In this document: piece by piece, positions 46,605 to 57,400 of the stretch
Layout: each line of letters begins with the position of its first letter
Numbering within the stretch: position 1 is the stretch's first letter
Source: Lutraria lutraria
Lineage: Eukaryota; Mollusca; Bivalvia; Venerida; Mactridae
Length of the DNA: 64,000 bases
Reading direction: 5' to 3'
NCBI GenBank assembly: GCA_964023205.1
Contig: OZ026850.1
Span: 766,368 to 830,367, forward strand
The notes under the pieces: generated by a model
The model's input: only the letters and a program-made list of their open reading frames with translations
Databases searched by the model: none
What the model was told of the DNA's origin: nothing
Translations under genes and position numbers: made by a program

Positions 46605-47059
46605 GTGTCGCGATCATTACAATTCAGTGTTCGTCTGTTACGTTTTCCTACAAACAGAACAACAAAATTATTAGTAACAGAACGAAATGACATTTCAGTT
46701 GAAAATACAGATAAAGTATAATGGATCGCACTTACTAAAACTTAAACGTACACGTATATTGTAGATTAAATTTTGACATACGCGGAACATTACGTGAACT
46801 TTTGCCGTTGTGCGTAACAATTTAGTACATGCAGTTAGATATAGTGATAAACGAACTAAAATACACAAAATTAATGTCGTTTTCTCAACATTCGTAAGGA
46901 GTGACGAAACATGTATAAACACCACGTACGTAATGAGGTCGCCGTCCAATGGCTGTAAATATTTTTAAAAAAAATGCGACTCAGAGCGGCACATTTCCAT
47001 GACGGTCCAGTCCAAGACGGCCCAATTTTAATAATAATGTACAGAGTAATATGACTTTG
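46605..47059. other. Intergenic, no gene seen
   Basis: AT-rich, no recognisable feature. Confidence 0.5.
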
Positions 47060-47322
47060 TGTATGGTCGCTGATTTATGCCATGACGTGTTTTCGCATTG
47101 TTGCATTTTCGCCACGAGAATACAAAGATACGACAGATGTAAGGCGAAAACACCACACATTTTTGGTGTCGTGTTGTCGCCCTTCATCTGTAGTATTTTC
47201 GCTTTTTCGCCACGACAATGCGAAAATGCAACAATGCAAAGATACGACAAAGTTGACTTTGTCGTATTTTCGCTTTGTTGTGGCGAAAATACGATATGGC
47301 ATAAATCAGCCACCATACTTTG
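47060..47322. repeat. Palindromic MITE, about 260 bp
   Basis: Left GTATGGTCGCTGATTTATGC, right GCATAAATCAGCCACCATAC. The interior is built of alternating TTTTCGCATTGTTGCATTTT and GCGAAAATGCAACAATGC segments, so nearly the whole element folds on itself. Overlapping frames on both strands come from the palindrome. Confidence 0.85.
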
Positions 47323-49448
47323 TTTGATAAAGACATAGCGTGAATACATTATTATGTTAAGCATTTTGAAGAATTTTGAATTAAGTTTCAAATTAATTTG
47401 TTAATAATTTATGCGACCGTCGTATAGAAATGTGCTGCCTTGACTAGTGCCCTCCTAAAACATATGACTGAGCCTGCTTTAAATACTTTATTCGTTTCCT
47501 TCTGTATTTTGTTTTGCTTATCTCTTCATGTGTATTTGTTGGAATTTGATTTTCAATCAAATTCCTTTGCTATCGGTGACTTTCTAAAATGCCATGAGCT
47601 CCATAACTGTCATGGTTCCCGTTCCCAATCTCACTCTCTTGTGTGCCGTAAGATTGGTAACGGAAACCAACTAGTTTAGCATAAAATAGTTCTACTTTCG
47701 GCTTTCGTTCAGTAGGTCAGTAATTTCTCTATAGAAGTATGCATGTTATTAGTAACTAATTACATTAATCTACTATTGATGTATGTCTTATATGTGACTT
47801 TTTGACATGATACGTAAATCAGTATTAAGGTTTATATCGATCGATTTTATCGGCTAGAGCTATATATAGTTGGATAAATTCTAAAAACAGAATTTGGGGT
47901 TTTCCCGTCGAAGTGCAGAGGACAGAATGGCGGTACACATAAATTTGCGAAGGAATAACAGTTATTGCGAAGTTCGCAATTATTATGTTGGTTCACAGTG
48001 TGTGAAGGGTATTTTTGGTGTTAAAACAGAAGGATCGTAATGGAACTAATGAAATCGTGCGATGTCGATATATTCCGTAGCGAGATCGGCAAATATCGCC
48101 GTGTAACGGCTCGTATGCGAATAGCTATACTTTTTCACAATAAACCTTTACTTTCACATATAGTTCAACATCATGATATTAAGTTTGAATATAATATTCA
48201 CATAGCTATATAGATTTTCTGAAAAAAAATCTTAAACTACGATTAATTAATCGATAGTAGTTTATGTCAGTTCGTTTCGATAGCAATTTTGTTCCGAGTA
48301 TGGAACTAAAAACATGGAAAATAACTCAGATTATCACTAAAATAATTATGTAGGTCGATTTTAATTCGTTTCTAACATTGTACATATGTAGTGTGCATTT
48401 AATGTGATATGTGGTCATAATCAATATACATTATTAAAGTGAGACGTTTTGAAGAGCTTTTCGGTATATAAGTACTAAATCAGTAAATACGACAGCAACA
48501 ATGCTTATTTTGGTAACGATGGATTCGGAAATTATATGCTGGATAATGGGCTACATAAAAACTCGAAACCGGCATCTGATAACTTAGATAGCCATCATGC
48601 TAGGTTGGTGGAATTTAGCACATGGATATCAGAATATGTACATGAATAGATGGCAATATTGAGGTGGTGTATGTTAATTCCTAAGCATAAATATCCATCA
48701 ACTGTACAGTTCCCAATTTAGGATTTCTCCTAATGTTCAGTCATTGTTGTGTTGCGAGCAACACCAGTGCCATGTCTGATATGAAAAGAATAAAGTTTTG
48801 ACGGTACTTTCAGTACTTTGATTGTTCATTTGTCATCATAATTGGTTATGATCATATTCAACTTTTGCCTTTATTTCCCATTAAAGAGAATGGACTTTGT
48901 AACCTAATCAACGGAGTCAAGAGACAGTGCGCGCGATTGAGACTGACTAGGTTTTCTGTGATTTTCTTGTGAATTCTATCATCTTTTGTCTGCAATGTAT
49001 TGTACGAAAGAAAATGTGACACTTAATTGTAAAATGTGTATCACTAGTAGCTTTTCTTCTTCACGGTTTTACTAGAATCTTGTTGAAAGGTTCAAAGAAA
49101 TGTATTTGAGCTATTTAACGAACGACAACTCTGTGTATGAGCTGGATAACGAACGACAACTCTATAAACAGACTGAAGCCTAAACTGGTTCCTATTGACT
49201 CTGGTTGTACCTTCGGTGCTCTGCAACATGGGACGGGAACCAATTTCATTGAAACCCCGCATTCACAAAACAATCCGTTCAGCCAAAGACCTTAGTCTGG
49301 CTCCCTGCCCACTATTCCAATCACGCAGTGCCAGGGGCAGGTAATCCAGATTACCAAAGACTATACACTTACACAGAGTTATCGTTCCTTACTCTCATTG
49401 TATATATTGAAGTAGGATCGGCATTATAGGCAGAGATAGGCGACATTA
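47323..49448. other. Intergenic, no gene seen
   Basis: AT-rich. Fragments of family H near 48800-48830. A frame at 47440-47679 has no recognisable domain. CTGGCTCCCTGCCCACT near 49310 resembles a short dispersed repeat seen in the peptide-gene introns (32207-32270). Confidence 0.5.
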
Positions 49449-49609
49449 CATTCAAACCTATGAACAAAGGCCACCCTTGGTAAAGACAAAAGGTAGCTTT
49501 TATTCAGAGATCCGTTAGTTCTAAGTAATCAATGACGGCTTTCCTAAGAATGGCCTTTAACCACAGGGTGGCCTTTATTCACATGTGGCTGCCAACACAT
49601 GTTTGACTG
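49449..49609. repeat. MITE family B
   Basis: Left CATTCAAACCTATGAACAAA, right CAACACATGTTTGACTG, with the AATCAATGACGGC middle typical of the family. Confidence 0.8.
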
Positions 49610-50580
49610 AATTAACAGATGCCTTAATTTTTTCAGTAGATATCATATTTTAACATCATGATACAATGTAGCAATCTACATGTAATCGATGCAGTGTTGA
49701 AATATCATGATATCATGTGACATACATGTACATGTAATACATAGTTCCCACATCTACAATATTTACTTCCCTTGGCGGCCATCTTTGTTGGCAAATTCAA
49801 CAAGCATTGATAGAAGATCTTTATGTTTTTGTTTTCATAATTCTAAATACAGGAAATTTATATGTGACAACTACATTTTCTTAAACCTGATGTGCTTTAT
49901 GGCCTTAACAACTTCATTATTAAGTTATCTTTTATAAATTGAGTTGTTTAATAACCAAATTTTCTTATTTTTAATATTAAGAAATTTGCCAACTAAGATG
50001 GCTGCCAAGTGAGGTAAATATTGTAGATATGGGAACTATGTATAGATATATGTTGAAATATCATGTGACATACAGGTATCTATAATGTACATGTATAATA
50101 GATAATTTTTATTATAGTGTTAAAATATCATGATACCATGTGAAATACAGGTGTCTACATGTAATCAATGCAGTGTTGAAATATCATGATATCATATGAC
50201 ATACACGGGTCTACATGTAATAGATATAATGTTGAAATATCATGATATCATGTGACATACAGGTGTCTACATGTAATAGATATAATGTTGAAATGCCATG
50301 ATAACATGTGACATACATGTACATGTAATAGATATAATGTTGAAATATCATGTGACATACAAGTGTCTACATGTAATAGATATAATGTTGAAATATCATG
50401 TGACATACAGGTGTATACATGTAATAGATATGTTAAAATATCATGAAACCATGCGACATACAGGTGTCTGCATGTAATAGATATAATGTTGAAATATAAT
50501 GAAACCATGTGACATACAGGTGTCTGCATGTAATAGATATAATGTTGAAATATAATGAAACCATGTGACATACATGGGAC
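49610..50580 (+). repeat. About 56-bp tandem repeat interrupted by a MITE
   Basis: Units contain TAATAGATATAATGTTGAAA, TATCATGATATCATGTGACA and ACAGGTGTCTACATG. About nine to ten copies on the right and two on the left of the family D MITE at 49740-50040, which landed inside a unit. Minus-strand frames are artefacts. Confidence 0.85.
49740..50040. repeat. MITE family D, full length
   Basis: Left CATAGTTCCCACATCTACAA, right TTGTAGATATGGGAACTATG, TA on both sides. The arms also hold CTTGGCGGCCATCTT and AAGATGGCTGCCAAG. 301 bp. Best-preserved copy. Confidence 0.9.
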
Positions 50581-50619
50581 TAATTGTTTGTTTTTTATTT
50601 CGAGTTTTACTCCCCTTTT

Positions 50620-50710
50620 CAATGATCTGAGTTTAATGAGGTGGACAGTTCACCTAATCATCATTCCTGGAAAGAACCAGTATTAGAATCCCGTCCTCAA
50701 ACCGGACACC
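50620..50710 (-). repeat. SINE tail fragment, minus strand
   Basis: GGTGGACAGTTCACCTAATC, CATTCCTGGAAAGAACCAG and TTAGAATCCCGTCC are the reverse complement of the 10163-10385 SINE's 3' half. Confidence 0.65.
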
Positions 50711-51150
50711 TATGTAATACCATCTAGTATGTTTACACATGTCTTTAAAATACAAGTAACTAAATATGTAAGACTTACTTTATGTAATTTATTTCCTATC
50801 AATTAACATATGGATATGAATACAAATCAAAATAATCACTGTAAAATCTGAATACGCAAATATGAAAAGTCTCAATATTTCCTACACATTTTATCAGTAA
50901 ATCAATTTAGTCCACATGGTAGTGTTGATTTCAAAGCTTCAAGTATTAACTCTGTGCAACAAAGTCATGACTCTAATACATTATACATCACAGAATACCA
51001 TTCATGTAAAAAAAGGTCTGACAACTCTGACATGAAACTATTCATCGGGGAATTTGTCAGTGATGTCACTACATAGAACATCAATACAAAAATAAAACAT
51101 CTCTTTTCGTCAGGGTTATTGACTGGCATAAAATAATTCATCCGATATTA
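50711..51150. other. Intergenic / 3' flank of ECHDC3, no gene seen
   Basis: AT-rich, no recognisable feature. The minus-strand gene's 3' end may reach here. Confidence 0.45.
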
Positions 51151-51314
51151 CAGTACAACCTCTGTAGAGCAACACCCTGTGGGAGCTTCAATTATTGGCC
51201 ATTGTTTAGAGGTTGTTGCTCTACAGAGGTTAAATCTAGAGCAAATATAACTTTTGAAGGTGTTGTTATAGAGGTTGTTGCTCTACAGAGGGCCACTCTG
51301 GAGAGGTTGTACTG
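51151..51314. repeat. MITE family A
   Basis: CAGTACAACCTCTGTAGAGC on the left and CTCTGGAGAGGTTGTACTG on the right, each flanked by TA. 164 bp, a clean reference copy. Confidence 0.9.
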
Positions 51315-51424
51315 TACTTCACTTAATGAATGTTATCACATACGAAAAATACAAATATCTCTTTTTTGTCAGGGTTACAGACTGACATAATTGGGCACAT
51401 AATACTGTTGTATATTCTCTGTTT

Positions 51425-54400
51425 TCAATGAACTTTCTCATCATCATGAGACCAGACTGGCTTCCGTTTCTCAATAAAAGCTCGTATTCCTTCCTGTCCG
51501 TCTGTGATGGACAAATTTTCCACCATGACTTTTTCTGTTAATCTGAATAAGAAAACAGAAAACAAAATTGACCAATCCATGAATTCTGTGTTAATTATCA
51601 GATATTACAAATACAATCATCTATTACTAAATTCAAAAGAATTTAATAAATTCAGAGTAATGTCGGGATTTTTGGCTTCTGTAATTTTAAGTAGCATGAA
51701 TAATCTTCTTCCGTTTCATTATAAACATCTACTACATTATCATCATCATAATCCCCTTATTCTTCCTCTTCTTCATTTTTATCCTCCAATTCTTCTGCTT
51801 TGCAACTATCATCCTCTACCTCATCATAATTATCCTCTTCATCTTTATTTTCATCACCATCATCAGCATTATCATCATTTTCTTCATTACTATCGTTATC
51901 TTTTTCTTTTTCACCATCAACAACATTTTCTTCTTTATTATTATCATCTTATTATTTTACATCACAACAACATTTTCTTCTTTATTATCACCATCTTCTT
52001 CTTTTTCACCATCAACAACATTTTCTTCTTTATTATCACCATCTTCTTCTTTTTCACCATCAACAACATTTCCTTCTTTATTATCACCATCTTCTTCTTT
52101 TTCACCATCAACAACATTTTCTACTTTATTATCATCATCTTCTTCTTTTTCACCATCAACAACATTTTCTTCTTTATTATCACCATCTTCTTCTTTTTCA
52201 CCATCAACAACATTTCCTTCTTTATTATCACCATCTTCTTCTTTTTCACCATCAACAACATTTTCTTCTTTATTATCACCATCTTCTTCTTTTTCACCAT
52301 CAACAACATTTTCTTCTTTATTATCACCATCTTCTTCTTTTTCACCATCAACAACATTTTCTTCTTTATTATCACCATCTTCTTCTTTTTCACCATCAAC
52401 AACATTTTCTTCTTTATTATCACCATCTTCTTCTTTTTCACCATCAACAACATTTTCTTCTTTATTATCACCATCTTCTTCTTTTTCACCATCAACAACA
52501 TTTTCTTCTTTATTATCACCATCTTCTTCTTTTTCACCATCAACAACATTTTCTTCTTTATTATCATCATCTTCTTCTTTTTCACCATCAACAACATTTT
52601 CTTCTTTATTATCACCATCTTCTTCTTTTTCACCATCAACAACATTTCCTTCTTTATTATCACCATCTTCTTCTTTTTCACCATCAACAACATTTCCTTC
52701 TTTATTATCACCATCTTCTTCTTTTTCACCATCAACAACATTTTCTTCTTTATTATCACCATCTTCTTCTTTTTCACCATCAACAACATTTTCTACTTTA
52801 TTATCATCATCTTCTTCTTCTTTACAGATTTTATTAACATTTTCTTCTTTATTATCACCATCTTCATTTTCATCATCATCATTATCATCATTTTCTTCAT
52901 TATTATCATCATCTTCTTCTTTTTAACCATCAGCATCATCATTTTCTTCATCTTCTTCATGATCCTCATAATTACCATCTTCTGCTTCTTTTTCATTGCC
53001 ATCATCATCGATAAAAACATCAACATAGTTACGCAACATTGTCACCAAAGTAAAAAAAGACAACCAATCATAGACAAGAATTTATCAAAGTTTTATCTTA
53101 CTGATAAGCTTGTTTTCTGTCCAAAGCCATTTGACGATAGAATGTTCTTTTCCCCATGGCAACAACTGACTTGCTAGTCTCACAGATTTTTTTAGCAATT
53201 TTCATTGTCTGAAAATGAAAGAAAACAAAAGAAAACAAAAGATAATAATGTTTGATAATTCAAAATTCAAGTAACCATGGCAACCGTTGCTATATAAGAC
53301 ATATCACTTAAAATAGGTCAATTACTGTACAGTCTTTTTCCATAGCTCTTTTTGCATGTTTTGAATATACAGTACAACTTCTCCAGAGTGACCCTCTCTT
53401 GAGCAACAACCTCCCTTCGATAACAGCATGATTTTTCCCATAGCACTATTAAACTATTAATTTAACCTCTCTAGACAAACAACCTCTCAATGACAACATA
53501 TTTATTCTTGCTACTCCCAAAGGGTGTTGCTTTGGAGAGGTTGTACTGTATAAGCCTAACTTACTAATATAAAACTGAATGTAGAGTTTATATTTTTAGA
53601 CACTGATCAAAAAGGTAGGAATTCTTTAAAGACCTTTTATTCTAAAAACCAGTATTTCTTTACAAAATGATAGAAAACTGAAACATAAAAATGCTATCAT
53701 CTGCATGAATCGTTTTTTTAAAGAATTCTTGGAAAACAACTTTCATATCATGAAAAGGTAAACGGTAAAAGATAACACGAAGCACAAGGGAATTTGTGCT
53801 GACATATTCATGTTAAAGACCAGCTAAGGAGCATTATATGCAAGTAAACATATTTTTGGGTCCAGAATTTTCTTTTTTAAAACTGTATGTATAGATATTT
53901 TACCCTTTGCTTTGTGTATAGCACTTTTGAATGCACATACATGTATATATGTGATAAAAGTGCAATACAAATATGGTAAATAATAATAATAAACTGTTTA
54001 CCATACCAACTCATACCAACAAATCACTCATATTAAACTTGCTACAATATGATGGGATTATCATGGAAGCAAATCTTAATTAAACGATCGAGTGACCAAA
54101 CCAACATACGCACTAACCTCTTCTTCCAGTTTGTCTTTGGGAACCACCTTGCTTACAAGACCATGCAGAAGAGCATCTGAAAAAATATAGCAACATTTTG
54201 TATTATATAGCAACATTTTGTATTATATAGCAACATTTTGTATTATATAGCAACATTTTGTATTATATTGCAACATTTTGTATTATATAGCAACATTTTG
54301 TATTATATTGCAACATTTTGTATTATATTGCAACATTATTTTTTTCAGTGGGTTTAATGCCTTTTTTCAACAATTTTTCAGTCATATAAGGGGGCCGGTT

Positions 54401-57400
54401 CACCTAACCAGTTTTCCTAGACTGTATTCTAACCAGTACTAACTTACCTTTACACAAGGATTTGGCAACCTCTCCACAAATGGAGGAAAATCAACATTGT
54501 CAAATTTTCATAGAAGGCTATATAACCTGCCGCAACAAAGATTCAAATCTGTATTGCCACTTTACAAGTCCAGCTTATTGACCAATAGACAATGGCCAGC
54601 AACATGAATACTTTTAACGCAAACATCTATAATAGTATTTTTTTGTCAGACCTTACATGCCAGGTCAGACGGTCCAACATGATTGTTTAACCTATTATCA
54701 GAAACTGTACACCTGGTATAGACAGTATTTCAGTCAACATAAACAAAAGCTTCCATGAATTAAGTACCAGTATTTACCTGGTTCCCCGCACACCATGAAT
54801 CACTCAGTGACAAGTGAGTAGAAGATACAGAATGAACCTCTTCAAACATTTCATGCTCAGACTATTGAGCAAACCCGAACCCCGTGCGAGGCTAACACTG
54901 TCCGTGACAAATTTGACTGAAGATATTACATCCTATGTCAAATTGTCCTCCACCTCTGAATTATGTGGGGTAGCTTGGCAGAAGCTTTCAGATAGAATGT
55001 AGTTAGTACTGGTTAAGGCTTAAATGAAGTCCAGGAAAGCTGGTTAGGATAACTGCCCGCCACGATGTGACTGAAATAATGTTGAAAATGGCGTAAAACC
55101 TGATGAAACAAACAATAATTGAGCAAACCAAGTGGGCCAAGTTAATTGTTACATTTATAGAAATAACTAGAGCTGTCAAAGAGGTGACTAATACCCCCGC
55201 CGCCGCTTTGACACTAATACTGCAATAGCACACTATACGGCTAAGTTCAAGGAGACATAAATCTGCAATGAGTGAATCACTGGGCATGAAAATTGTGTCT
55301 TGCACATCTACACTTGATGGTGATAACATATTTCAAGTTTCATTGCAATAGCTTAAAAATGTGGAAGTAGTTTGCTCCACAAACTTTATGCGGACGGACC
55401 GACCAACGACCGACCGAGTGACTCCAATATACCCCCTCTCAAACTTTGTTTACGGGGGTGTAATGATACAATCAAAACTAAACAACATTTTTTAGTACCT
55501 TGGGCAGAAATAGGATTTCCAGTAAATAACATCTCCATAGCAACCTTTCTAGGCACTGACCTACCTACAGCAACTCCAGGAGTTGAACAAAATAAACCAA
55601 CATTCACACTGAAAAAAAATATATAGAATATCAGATTAATACATTATCAGTAAAATACAAGATTAATACATTCATCAGTAAAATATAAAATTTATACAAT
55701 TATCAGTAAAATATAAAATTTATACAATAATCAGTAAAATATAAGATTAATACAAATATCAGTAAAATATAAAATTTATACAATTATCAGTAAAATATAA
55801 AATTTATATAATTGTCAATAAAATATAAAATTTATACAATTACCAGTAAAATATAAAATTTATATAATTGTCAGTAAAATATAAAATTTATATAATTGTC
55901 AGTAAAATATAAAATTTATATAATTGTCAGTAAAATATAAAATTTATATAATTGTCAGTAAAATATAAAATTTATATAATTGTCAGTAAAATATAAAATT
56001 TATATAATTGTCAGTAAAATATAAATGACAAGATTTATATAGGATTCATACCATTTTCAGTACTAGTATATTTATCTTTGTATAAAGTCAACACTTTCTT
56101 GCTTCTATAATTATTCACATTATATCTAGTACATCCAAAATGCATTCAGAAATAATATGTTGAAAATATAATATGTGATATGTTAGATGACAACAGTGTT
56201 CAAACTAATTTCTTTAAAGCACAAGCCCAAACTATTAGTGACTATTGAAAAGAGACAATTTACTACTAGCCCAAATACACAATTTTGAGTAAGTTCACTA
56301 GCCCAAGGACTTATATACATACATGGATTCGCAACTTCCGTATTAACAGTTAAATGTAATCAAATCCCGCAGTAATGACACGTAAATCAACGGGATTTCA
56401 TGCTCTTGTTAACATTAGCAAAATATCCGTGGTATTCCGAATGTTTAATCTCGGAGACGAAAGGATTATAATAGATGTCCACCATCTTTGAATTTAAAAT
56501 GTTCGACTGATGCCTTTTTCAATATTTATACTTAGACATTGTGGATTATGAATGTATCTCAATATCTTAAAGAAATTTATTGCATTCTTAACCAATTTCC
56601 CGTGCCCAAAATGCCACAGTTTTTTTAGTATAACAAGTTCGTAAACTCCCGATTACAGCTGTCGGACATTGCCGAGTATATAGCAATGCATTGTGGGATC
56701 GTCTCTCGATATCGTTTGAGCTGTTTTTAGCAGTTGCGAATCCAGGGCTTGAAAAATTTTCAAGGTGGTACTAGTCCTGTAGGACTAGTAGCTGCAATTT
56801 CTTACTCGCCCTTTAGAAGAACCAACTCGTCCTTAAGAAAATTAAGTATTTGTATACTTTTAGAATGTAAGTTATGATTAAGACTTTAAAGGATGTATAT
56901 CGAGGGTTCAACGCAACAGTGTCGTAACTCATATTGAAATAAGAACAAGTTACGACAGTGTTGCGCTGAGCCCTCGATATATCTTCTGTTATGTATGACT
57001 GATTGCGGGAAAATTTCGTCGGATGCTGAAATAAATGATTACAACATACATGAACGATACAGATTGTTTAACTGGCATTTTAATCTTTAATCACTAAGGA
57101 TCACCGTGATTCGGGTACATATCAAGCTGTCTTTCAAGTAGCAACACTGATATTTATTGCGAATGCTTCGTCTACTTGAAATTGCTTTCTGTCGTCTGTT
57201 CATTTTCGGAAAACGGGCACTGATTATTTATTTTATTATCAGAAAACAGGTAACATGGTAAGATAATTCCGGATTTGACACTTACTCGAGTCCGTTGATA
57301 CGAGACCAACAATAATCAACGCATCCAATTAATTTGTCAAGTAAGAAATCCCATTCTTGAAATAAATAGAAAAACCGGCGAATGAGGCACTGTCGAAGTT

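Noticed and set aside
47051..47391. Overlapping frames on both strands, 75-136 aa
   Set aside because: They lie in a self-complementary MITE and have mirrored sequence content.
51504..53177. 557-aa plus-strand frame repeating [16 protein letters not shown]
   Set aside because: Opposite strand to ECHDC3, spanning its last two exons and intron 8; the content is the 48-bp simple repeat. It is not a membrane protein.
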